From NCBI GenBank assembly GCA_027056155.1, contig JALULR010000165.1, forward strand, positions 1-8,180: a DNA stretch of 8,180 nucleotides, given 5' to 3'. Every line of letters begins with the position of its first letter. The first letter of the stretch is position 1. Position numbers and translations under genes: made by a program. Below, piece after piece: positions 1-7,500 of the stretch. The notes beneath the pieces were generated by a model, which saw nothing but the letters and a program-made list of their open reading frames with translations, was not told where the DNA came from and ran no database searches. This DNA comes from DHVE2 group archaeon (GTDB lineage Archaea; Thermoplasmatota; Thermoplasmata; Thermoplasmatales; Aciduliprofundaceae).

Positions 1-639
1 TATCTTATATTTTGCAACACAAAGATGGAAGTGCAATTTCTAGGCAGAAAGCTCAGAGACGCAAAGCTACCCGCTCGAGAACTACACGGAGATATGAAGC
101 AAGGAGCCAGAACGCGAGTGATGAACGACTTTAAAAGTGGTAACGTAAATATCCTCGTGGCCACAGATGTGGCTTCTAGAGGTATCGATGTTCACGGGAT
201 AACCCATGTTATCAATTATGACATACCGCGATATCCTAAGGATTACGTGCATCGCATAGGGCGCACTGGAAGAATGAAGAGTGACGGCAAGGCAATTTCA
301 TTTGTCACACCTGAAGACATGGAGTTTTTTCTAAGAATTGAAGATTTTGTCGGTATAAAAATAAAAAGAATAGCAATAGAAAACGGCAATGTGCAAGAGA
401 AAAAAGATTATCGAATGATTGCAGACAGATATGGCATGGTGCCTGTGAGGTTTCGCATGCAGCGCAGAGCTGGCGAGCTAGACATTATACGCGAGGCAGA
501 GAGGCACGGGATAAAAGAGGACAACATTGGCAAAATTGACATACAAGGCAAGGAAGGCACCATGAAAGTACATTATAGGGCAGTAGAGCGAATAACCAAG
601 CTCCAACTATTTGAAAAAGTGCAAATTGGAGCAAAATAG
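1..639 (+). CDS. DEAD-box ATP-dependent RNA helicase, C-terminal part (5' end outside window)
   Basis: The reading frame is open from base 1, so the N-terminal RecA domain (Walker A, DEAD) lies outside the window and 212 codons are visible. Seen: motif IV (LIFCNTK, visible residues 2-8), the HGDMKQGAR segment, motif V (ATDVASRGID, 54-63) and motif VI (HRIGRTGR, 84-91), which together define RecA domain 2 of a superfamily 2 DEAD-box helicase. From about residue 148 there is a small domain, with VRFRM then NIGKIDIQGKEG (about 175-186), that resembles the DbpA RNA-binding domain, a divergent RRM that in bacterial DbpA targets 23S rRNA hairpin 92. A role in rRNA or ribosome remodelling in the cytoplasm is therefore inferred. 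The protein ends soon after this domain with no RGG tail. The ATG at base 25 is internal, because the preceding codons encode motif IV. Family is certain; substrate is not. Confidence 0.95.
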   Translation, partial: YLIFCNTKMEVQFLGRKLRDAKLPARELHGDMKQGARTRVMNDFKSGNVNILVATDVASRGIDVHGITHVINYDIPRYPKDYVHRIGRTGRMKSDGKAISFVTPEDMEFFLRIEDFVGIKIKRIAIENGNVQEKKDYRMIADRYGMVPVRFRMQRRAGELDIIREAERHGIKEDNIGKIDIQGKEGTMKVHYRAVERITKLQLFEKVQIGAK

Positions 640-663
640 CTTTGAGTTGTACTCCTGTACCGC

Positions 664-713
664 TATATTTAATTTTGCTTATTTTTTATTTCTACTTTTG
701 CATGTTTTTGAGA
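664..713 (+). terminator. oligo-T transcription terminator region after the helicase
   Basis: Starting about 25 nt after the helicase stop codon there are several T runs on the plus strand: T4 at 673-676, T6 at 682-687, T4 at 696-699 and T5 at 705-709, in a generally T-rich stretch. Archaeal RNA polymerase terminates at such U-tracts, aided by aCPSF1/FttA. A weak 4-bp hairpin (644-647 with 651-654) lies upstream but is probably irrelevant. The rest of the 160-nt gap holds only the psmB promoter. Confidence 0.6.
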
Positions 714-735
714 AACTTAACGCACCCATGCCTTG

Positions 736-750
736 AAAAAGATTTAAATA
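736..750 (+). promoter_or_regulatory. BRE/TATA promoter of the psmB-aCPSF1 operon
   Basis: A purine-rich run AAAAAG (736-741), suitable as a TFB-recognition element, is followed directly by an archaeal TATA box, TTTAAATA (743-750). Transcription would start about 25 nt downstream, near 772-776, leaving a leader of roughly 25 nt before the ATG at 800. Position and sequence fit the archaeal consensus; the start site itself is inferred. Confidence 0.65.
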
Positions 751-786
751 GATTAAGGAGATTATACCCACAGCCTACGATTTTAA

Positions 787-795
787 GAGGGTGTT
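787..795 (+). promoter_or_regulatory. ribosome binding site deciding the psmB start
   Basis: GAGGGTGTT resembles the archaeal Shine-Dalgarno GAGGTGAT and sits 4 nt before the ATG at 800. An upstream in-frame GTG at 791 lies inside this site, so it is unlikely to be the start. The ATG start gives a 7-residue propeptide, like the short propeptides of other archaeal beta subunits. Confidence 0.6.
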
Positions 796-799
796 AAAG

Positions 800-1432
800 A
801 TGGAGAACGTTAAAACTGGGACGACTACGGTAGGTATTGTGACTAAAGATGGTGTGGTACTTGCAACTGAGCACCGCGCGAGCATGGAGACATTTATTGC
901 TCACAAGGTAGCTCAGAAACTGTATAAATTAGACTCGAATATAGGCATGACTACTGCTGGGCTTGTTGGAGATTTACAGGTGCTTGTGCGTTACATGCGT
1001 GCTGAAATCTCTCTATACAGGCTTCGCAGGGATACTCTAATGCCGGTAAATGCAGCTGCCACACTTTTATCCAATATCCTCAATGAGAGAAAGTTTTACC
1101 CATACTATGTGGGACTAATAATTGGGGGATATGACCATCGCGGATATCATGTGTTCTCCATAGACGCAGCGGGAGGTGCTATAGAGGACAAATATGCCAG
1201 TGTTGGCTCTGGCTCACTATTCGTTTATGGTGTACTTGAAGATCGGTGGAGCGATGATATAAAGCTCAGCGATGGCGTGAATCTGGCGATTAGAGGCATA
1301 AACGCCGCTATAAGAAGAGACGCAGCAAGCGGTGATGGCATATCTGTGGCAACTATAACCAAGGAGAAGGGGTTTGTGGAGCTCAGCAGCGAAGAAGTAG
1401 AAAAGAGAATGAAGAAACTGAAACTGAAGTGA
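800..1432 (+). CDS. psmB: 20S proteasome beta subunit (N-terminal Thr hydrolase)
   Basis: Catalytic beta subunit of the archaeal 20S proteasome, which degrades unfolded or tagged proteins in the cytosol together with alpha rings and an AAA+ unfoldase. The 210-residue product has a 7-residue propeptide (MENVKTG) cleaved autocatalytically at the Gly-Thr bond to expose Thr1 of TTTVG. In mature numbering the active-site set is visible: Thr1, Glu17 (Glu also in Thermoplasma; Asp in many others), Lys33, the GSGS segment with Ser130, and Asp167/Ser170 in RDAASG. The segments GLVGD, VRYMRAE, LLSNILN and FSIDAAGG are close to those I recall from T. acidophilum PsmB. Length is normal for the family. 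The start is ATG 800, based on the ribosome binding site; GTG 791 would add three residues. It is the first gene of an operon with aCPSF1, 4 nt downstream. Confidence 0.97.
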   Translation: MENVKTGTTTVGIVTKDGVVLATEHRASMETFIAHKVAQKLYKLDSNIGMTTAGLVGDLQVLVRYMRAEISLYRLRRDTLMPVNAAATLLSNILNERKFYPYYVGLIIGGYDHRGYHVFSIDAAGGAIEDKYASVGSGSLFVYGVLEDRWSDDIKLSDGVNLAIRGINAAIRRDAASGDGISVATITKEKGFVELSSEEVEKRMKKLKLK

Positions 1433-1436
1433 TTTT

Positions 1437-3380
1437 ATGGAGTGGCAGGATATACTAACGAAGACGAGTGAGCTCCTAAATGAGCTTGCACCGCAGGCAG
1501 AGATTACAAACATTGACTTAGAAGGGCCATTAGTAGTAGTTTACACCATGGACATGGAATTTTTTGCAGAGCATCCAGAGATAGTAAAAAAGGTTGCTCA
1601 AACTGTGAGAAGAAGAATATCAATGAGGCCAGACCCGCACATGCTAATGGACGAAAAAGAGGCTATGAACGAGATAAAGGAAATTGTTCCTGAGGAAGCG
1701 GGCATAAAGGACATTTATTTCATTCCTGAGACCGGAGAGGTAACCATTGTAGCCGACTCTCCCGGCGCGGTTATCGGCAAAGAGGGTGAGCTATTAAACG
1801 AAATTAAGAAAAAAGTAAGATGGGCGCCACGGGTGGTCAGAGCGCCGCCGTTAGAATCAAGAATTGTAAAAGAGATGCGCGAGTACCTGAAAATTGTGAG
1901 GGAAGAGCGCAGAAAGATACTCAGAGACATCGGCAAGAGACTCAATAGACCCCCGCTAAGCGGTGAGCAGTGGGTTCGCGTTGTTGCTCTTGGAGGATAT
2001 CGGGAAGTAGGCAGAAGCGCCACGCTGCTCATGACAAGGACTAGCAGGATACTCATTGATTGCGGACTCAATGTCTCTGCAGGAGATGAATCCGAGCCGT
2101 GGAGCGGCACGCCGTATCTTTACATGCCAGATGTGTGGGATAATACTGACCCGCAAAATCCACTTAAGTACATAGATGCTGTGGTTGTGACACATGCGCA
2201 TTTAGACCATGTAGGCCTTGTACCCATGCTTTTTAAGCACAATTATAATGGGCCTGTGTTCATGACACCTCCAACGAGGGATTTAGCAGTAATGTTATTA
2301 ATAGACTACTTAAAAGTTGCACAATCAGAGGGGCGAAAGGTGCCGTTTGAATCAAAACATATAAAAGAGATGATTAAACACACTATAACGCTAAAATACG
2401 GCGAAACTACGGATATATCACCTGATGTACGCTTGACATTTCACAACGGAGGCCATATACTTGGCTCGGCAATATCACATTTTCACATAGGAGAGGGGTT
2501 CTACAACTTGGTTGTTACTGGAGATATAAAATACGAGCGCTCATGGTTATTTAACCCCGCGCATAACAGATTTCCAAGAGTAGAAACTGTCATCATGGAG
2601 AGCACTTACGGCGGTCGTGAGGATTTTCAGCCACCTAGGCGCGAGGCGGCAGAGCGCTTGAAAGATGTAGTTAAGAGAACAATCGAGCGTGGTGGCAAAG
2701 TGCTCATTCCTGTGTTTGCAGTTGGCAGAAGCCAAGAAGTTATGCTAGTTATCGAGAGCTTTATGCGTAATGAAGAGTTACCAGAAGTGCCTGTTTACCT
2801 TGATGGCATGATTTGGGAAGCTACCACAATTCATGCGGCGTATCCAGAATACCTAAACAAAGATTTGCGAGAGCTTATATTTCAGAAGAAGGAAAATCCA
2901 TTTTTATCGCCAGTGTTCCACCGTGTTGAGGCTTCTGAGCGCAGGGAGAGCGTGGTGAACTCGTCAGAGCCGCTGATTGTGTTATCTACCTCGGGTATGA
3001 TGAACGGTGGCCCAGTTTTAGAGTACTTTAAGCACTGGGCAGATGACCCGAGAAACACGCTAATATTCGTAGGATATCAGGCAGAGCGCACGCTAGGTCG
3101 CAAGATTCAGAACGGATTGAGCGAGATAACTATGAGCGAGCACGGACAACCAATAAAGATTAAAGTGGAGCTAGATGTTGAGACTATTGATGGATTCTCT
3201 GGGCACTCTGACCGCAGACAACTAATACAGTTTATAGGCTCGATGAATCCAAAGCCAGAGAGAATAATCACATGTCACGGAGAAGAGAGCAAGTGCATAG
3301 ACCTCGCAATAGGGCTGCATAAGCGCTATGGTATGGAAACAATATCCCTGAAGAACCTAGATGCACTTAGAATCAAATAG
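1437..3380 (+). CDS. fttA: KH-domain beta-CASP ribonuclease aCPSF1 (FttA), transcription termination factor
   Basis: A 647-residue archaeal homologue of eukaryotic CPSF73. The family cleaves RNA endo- and 5'-3' exonucleolytically and is the general factor for U-tract transcription termination in archaea. Domain order: two N-terminal KH-type domains (about 1-75 and 76-140; GKEG loop at 114-117), a metallo-beta-lactamase domain (about 180-400 and the C-terminal part) interrupted by a beta-CASP domain (about 400-570). All zinc ligands and catalytic motifs are present: HAHLDH (253-258), His340 (motif 3), Asp363 (motif 4), Glu388 in MESTYGG (motif A), His590 in GFSGHSD (motif B) and His614 in CHGE (motif C), so an active enzyme is expected. 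Translation starts 4 nt after psmB, with GTGAT (1429-1433) 3 nt before the ATG as ribosome binding site. Psm/CPSF neighbourhood is known from other archaea. The 3' end overlaps the convergent trm5 by 8 nt. Confidence 0.96.
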   Translation: MEWQDILTKTSELLNELAPQAEITNIDLEGPLVVVYTMDMEFFAEHPEIVKKVAQTVRRRISMRPDPHMLMDEKEAMNEIKEIVPEEAGIKDIYFIPETGEVTIVADSPGAVIGKEGELLNEIKKKVRWAPRVVRAPPLESRIVKEMREYLKIVREERRKILRDIGKRLNRPPLSGEQWVRVVALGGYREVGRSATLLMTRTSRILIDCGLNVSAGDESEPWSGTPYLYMPDVWDNTDPQNPLKYIDAVVVTHAHLDHVGLVPMLFKHNYNGPVFMTPPTRDLAVMLLIDYLKVAQSEGRKVPFESKHIKEMIKHTITLKYGETTDISPDVRLTFHNGGHILGSAISHFHIGEGFYNLVVTGDIKYERSWLFNPAHNRFPRVETVIMESTYGGREDFQPPRREAAERLKDVVKRTIERGGKVLIPVFAVGRSQEVMLVIESFMRNEELPEVPVYLDGMIWEATTIHAAYPEYLNKDLRELIFQKKENPFLSPVFHRVEASERRESVVNSSEPLIVLSTSGMMNGGPVLEYFKHWADDPRNTLIFVGYQAERTLGRKIQNGLSEITMSEHGQPIKIKVELDVETIDGFSGHSDRRQLIQFIGSMNPKPERIITCHGEESKCIDLAIGLHKRYGMETISLKNLDALRIK

Positions 3381-4092
3381 TGAGCAAAAAGGAAAACAGG
3401 GTCTTTGCAGGAGAGTACTCATGTACTCGTCTCACATTTAATACTTTGACTGGAAATTCTGAAAATCGCCCATACAAATCCACATCTTTTGGGAGTATTT
3501 CATAATAATTTATCTTGCCGTTTGGACTAAGAACATTAATAGCGTACTCGAGGAAATGATACGAATCATGTGGCAAATTCATTATCACTCTATTCACTTT
3601 TGGCAGGGTCTTCCACACTTCAGCTGCATCACCTAATATAGAATGAATGTTGCTAAGCTTGTTGAGCTTGATATTTTCGTTTAAGTAAGCTATGGCTGCG
3701 GGATTGATGTCGCTTGCATAAATTTCCACATTTTTGTATTTGCCTATGAGCAAACTAAAAGGGCCTACACCACAAAACATATCGTATATTTTCTCGCCAT
3801 CTTGTACCTCTTGCACAACGCGCCAGCGCTCGGTTGCAAGGCGCGGGGAGAAATACACCTTCGATACGTCAACTTTCATGCGCACACCAAACTCTCTATG
3901 TACAGTTTCCAAAGTGGTGCCGCGCAAAAGCTTTACATTTCTAACTCGAGTCTCGCCCTCAACTCCGTAATCCACTGCCACATTATTCACATTTTTATGC
4001 TTTTCTAAAATATAATCTGCTAAGCTCTCAATATCTAGGTCCTCCCTGTACTTTATAATCGCAACATCGCCTACTATATCAAAAGATGGCAT
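3373..4092 (-). CDS. trm5: tRNA (guanine37-N1)-methyltransferase Trm5, short form without D1 domain
   Basis: S-adenosylmethionine-dependent enzyme that methylates G37 next to the tRNA anticodon to prevent +1 frameshifting; in archaea m1G37 is also the first step to wyosine derivatives. Seen in the 239-residue product: the D2 segment FDIVGDVAI (4-12), YFSPRLATER (80-89), the SAM-binding FCGVGPFS (106-113), the acidic SDINP (127-131), MNLPHDSYHFL (171-181) with the Trm5 NLP motif, and VRRVHEYSP (220-228). The NLP motif argues for Trm5 rather than the related wyosine enzyme Taw2. Full-length archaeal Trm5 such as the M. jannaschii protein is about 336 residues; this one starts at D2, so the tRNA-elbow-binding D1 domain is missing. 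An in-frame TAA three codons upstream (4099-4101) excludes a simple extension. It begins one base after the regulator gene, so the two are probably co-transcribed and translationally coupled. Confidence 0.88.
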   Translation of the reverse strand: MPSFDIVGDVAIIKYREDLDIESLADYILEKHKNVNNVAVDYGVEGETRVRNVKLLRGTTLETVHREFGVRMKVDVSKVYFSPRLATERWRVVQEVQDGEKIYDMFCGVGPFSLLIGKYKNVEIYASDINPAAIAYLNENIKLNKLSNIHSILGDAAEVWKTLPKVNRVIMNLPHDSYHFLEYAINVLSPNGKINYYEILPKDVDLYGRFSEFPVKVLNVRRVHEYSPAKTLFSFLLTI

Positions 4093-4093
4093 A

Positions 4094-4399
4094 TTACATT
4101 ACCAGCTTTAGTATCTCTTTTTTAAGCACCTTGGCAGTTTGCGAAAGCTCTTCGAGGACCTCTGCACTTTGTATAAGCTCTTCTTTTATGTTTCCTCTAA
4201 TTATAGCACCGTTTGGAGTGGGCTTAATTAACCCTGCATCTTCGAGTACGCCCAGTGAATGTCGTACTTCGTGCTCACCAATGTTCAGCATATTTGAAAT
4301 TCTAACTATGCCAATTGGCTGATACTCTTTAACTATCTCTAAAACTTTTATATGGCGTGAAAGCAAGCTTAGCTCTGTGTATATTCTCTCAGTTAGCAT
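4094..4399 (-). CDS. small winged-helix DNA-binding protein, predicted transcriptional regulator
   Basis: A 101-residue protein with a helix-turn-helix (about residues 17-62): a first helix around RHIKVLEIVKE, a turn at QPIGI, then RISNMLNIGEHEVRHSLGVLEDAGLI as the helices of the HTH, and a short wing (PTPNGAIIRG, 60-69). The C-terminal 30 residues (70-101) are a charged amphipathic helix with heptad-like spacing, suited to dimerisation. No cofactor or metal motif is visible and the target is unknown. Start choice: the frame is open to a TTG at 4468 and has an ATG at 4432, but the ATG at 4399 has GGTGG 4 nt upstream, the best ribosome binding site, so I chose it. The gene is upstream of trm5 (1-nt gap) and divergent from the large surface protein. 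It could control itself, the divergent gene, or something distant. Confidence 0.8.
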   Translation of the reverse strand: MLTERIYTELSLLSRHIKVLEIVKEYQPIGIVRISNMLNIGEHEVRHSLGVLEDAGLIKPTPNGAIIRGNIKEELIQSAEVLEELSQTAKVLKKEILKLVM

Positions 4400-4552
4400 T
4401 AAACCACCAGATAGCACAATGTGAATTTGCATTAAAAATTTTTCATCGATTGCATTTTTAAGTTGCAAAAAATAAGGGAAGTGCAGCGTTGAAAAGCAGG
4501 CACATATAATATTAATACTTTGTTCTCATGCTTATAAGCAGATGTAAATGCA
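4400..4552. promoter_or_regulatory. divergent promoter region between the regulator and the surface protein
   Basis: No gene is seen between the chosen starts at 4399 (minus) and 4564 (plus). An AT-rich block CATATAATATTAATAC (4503-4518) can be read as a TATA box in both directions: for the plus strand it would place initiation near 4530-4535, about 30 nt before the ATG at 4564; for the minus strand, near 4478-4483. A second minus-strand TATA-like element (CTTAAAAA, 4456-4463) lies closer to the regulator and would start RNA near 4432. Three TTGCA motifs (4427-4431, 4450-4454, 4463-4468) and a perfect palindrome AAAAATTTTT (4434-4443) cluster next to it and could be operators. Promoter placement is moderately supported; operator function is speculative. 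Confidence 0.5.
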
Positions 4553-4560
4553 GAGGCGAT
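4553..4560 (+). promoter_or_regulatory. ribosome binding site deciding the start of the surface protein
   Basis: GAGGCGAT differs by one base from the archaeal Shine-Dalgarno GAGGTGAT and lies 3 nt before the ATG at 4564. The upstream in-frame ATG at 4528 has no such site and would put a polar Cys-rich dodecapeptide before the signal peptide, so 4564 is preferred. Confidence 0.7.
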
Positions 4561-4563
4561 TAT

Positions 4564-7500
4564 ATGAAAAAATCACTCAAAAATATGATAATAATAGCCA
4601 TTGCAATTGCCGTTCTGCTGACAATACCACCCAGTGAATTAAATAAGAGTGCTCATACCACGAGCTTCAGAAGTGCAAGCGTGGGTGTGCATGTAGTACC
4701 AATTGCCGATTTAGGATACGCTCCGATCATAAACAAGCTAATTGAGAATGCGAAGAGTAGTGTATATGTAGCAATGTTGGAGATGAGCGATGAGGCACCT
4801 GTGAAAACATTGTTAGACTCGCTGATTTCTGCAAGCACGCGCGGGGTTGATGTCAAAGTGCTTTACGAAAACTCTTTTAGCGAGAATTCATACGCTGCAA
4901 ATTACCTATCTAGCAACGGAGTCACAGTAAAGGAGGACTCTAGCTCCAAGTTTTTGCACACAAAGATGCTTGTAATAGATGGAGATATTGTTTATATAGG
5001 CTCACATAACTGGAGCCCGAACGCTCTGGGAAAGAACAACGAGTACGGCGTTCTTATATATAATAGCAGCATTGGTGCATTTTATCAGGCCTATTTCAAC
5101 GAGCTCTGGAACGACGATTCTTCCACGCCGCATTTAGCACTAACAAGCATCTCAAATCAAGGCTACATAGTAAATACCACTTACGACTGGCATACTTATT
5201 ATACCATTACCCATCTGCTCAACTCTGCACGCACTAGACTATACGTGGCCATGTATGATATGGCATATTACACCAATCCTGAAGATGTGTATCAAAATAG
5301 AGTAGATAATATGGTAAACGATATAGTTGCAAAGAAGAGCATTGCTAAAGTAGTGCTCGATAGTGGGCATAATTACTATTCTTACAACTACCTGACAAAC
5401 AACGGAGTGGCGGTAAAATACGATTTTTCGGAGGTAATTACTCACTTGAAGATGGTTATAGCCGATGATTCTGTGTATATAGGTGACACAAACTGGAACA
5501 CTAGCTATATTAACAACGATACACACACTGTGGGCATAGTTATCCACAACCGCACCCTTGCAGACTATTTCTCCTCTTTCTTCACCAACATATATAAATA
5601 CCGGGATGTGCCTTATTATTTGCCCTCTCCGTTTATGGACACATGGAATGTAACCGTTCCTGCAGGAGGCTATGCAGCCATTCACTTTTACCTTGCAAAC
5701 GGCGGGTACAAAAATTCAACATATTTCTATATACAACCTAACGGACCGCTATGGATTGATGTTGGGAAATATCCCAGCTGGTACCGAAGCTCTGTGTATG
5801 ACTGGCTTGGTGAGACAATGTACGTAGAAGCACCTAAAAATTCATCTGGCACGTACACAGAATCAATTACATTTTACTCAAAAGATAGAAGCATACACTT
5901 CACAGAATACTTTAATGTAAGCATCTCGGGCTCAGGCGGCACAATGCCCGTATCTAACCATGTGCTAATATCGGCAGTGTATTACCATACTGGCTCAATG
6001 GATAACCGCTCTAAGTACATAGAGCTTTATAATCCAACATCGAGCAAGGTCAATCTAGATGGTTACAAGATAGTCAATGTTTCCTCTAACAGCGCGTATA
6101 CCATTCACGGGCTAAGCATTTTAGCACATTCTTATGTTAGCATCGCTATAAGCCCGCAGGGATTTTCTGCAAAGTTTCACAGATATCCTGACATAGGCGA
6201 CGGCACAGAGCACGGACTTGAAATAGGTGGCACTGCAGGAGGCATTGAACTTCTGGGTCCTGAAAACGACACGGTAGATGCTGTTTATTGGGGCGGAACT
6301 AATGGCTGGAACATCAACACAAGCGAATATACCAGCATAGTGCGTATACCTCAAAATTGGGACAATGATAGCAGCGCCCAATGGGTGCCGGAGCAGAAGC
6401 CAGTACCGCACGTGCTCGCTAATGCAAGCAAGGTGATATTAATCGATGGTGCTCACGATAATGACTATGTATCCAAGCTAGGCGCATTTGTGGTGAGCAT
6501 GAGAAAACTTGGACTTGACCCGGAGAACTTTACAAGTGCCTTTGGAGCAAATAGCAATATTTCGTCCTCTCTGTTAAATACCTCATACAGTGCACTTGCA
6601 AAGCTAATTATAATAACAAGCCCCGCTAGAAAATTGAGCGCTCAAGAACTAGGCAATATATCAACATTCATGCTAAATTTCAACGGCTCGATTCTTCTAA
6701 CTTCCAAGAGCGATTACTACAGTAACGGACACACCACATATTTGAATAGCATACTTCACTCATTGGGCTCAGTACTGCGGTTTAACGATGATGAAATATG
6801 CGACAATACCACTAACTACGGTGCAAACTACAAAGTGCTCATTCACCATTTTAACGATACGAGCACGGGAATAACTAAGGGAGTAAATAACGTGAGTTTT
6901 TATTCATCTGCATCACTGATAGACGCTACAGGGAACGGATTACACAATAGTGAGGCAATAATCCTCGCAACGGGGGATAGTGATACTTACAACGAAAACA
7001 ACACCGCCGGAGGCGCATTTGTTTCATATCCAAAAGGCTCGTATCCTCCCGTTGCTGCTGCTCAGATTATTCAAGGCCATAGAATTGCAGCCATAGGTAC
7101 CACGGTATTCAATGATTACTCACTCTACACTTATGACAATTTATTATTCACGCAGAACATAGTAAAATGGTTAATGGGAGTTAAGGCAGTGAGCATGGGC
7201 GCACCGAGTATTCACATTGCAAACTCTGAGCATGAGAACTCTAGTGTTATAATCACTGTACCCACCGCGAACGCAGAGAGCGTGAGCATAAATTATACCG
7301 CTGCAAACGGAAGCTATGTAAATACTACTATGTATGATGACGGCACCCATGGCGACACAAGCGCGGGAGACGGCATATACACGTTTACCATGCCGAATAT
7401 GAGCGCAAATACGGAAGTTATGGTGAAAATCACCGCTACGGGCATGGGCTCGGTCGTAGATGGTGGATTTACATATTATGCCATGCCTGAGCTATCGTGG

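Noticed and set aside
791..799. GTG start for psmB
   Set aside because: The codon lies inside the probable ribosome binding site; ATG 800 gives the usual short propeptide.
1715..2110. Minus-strand open frame of 131 codons inside aCPSF1
   Set aside because: It is antisense to a fully conserved enzyme, and its translation shows no recognisable motif.
4400..4468. Longer regulator starting at TTG 4468 or ATG 4432
   Set aside because: The extra residues overlap TATA-like and palindromic DNA and lack a good Shine-Dalgarno; ATG 4399 has GGTGG 4 nt upstream. ATG 4432 remains possible.
4528..4563. Upstream in-frame ATG giving a 12-residue extension of the surface protein
   Set aside because: It would place a polar Cys-containing segment before the signal peptide and lacks a ribosome binding site, whereas ATG 4564 has GAGGCGAT 3 nt upstream.
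5239..5685. Minus-strand open frame of 148 codons inside the surface protein
   Set aside because: It lies opposite PLD module 2, where the plus-strand frame shows conserved HKD residues; the antisense product has no recognisable motif.
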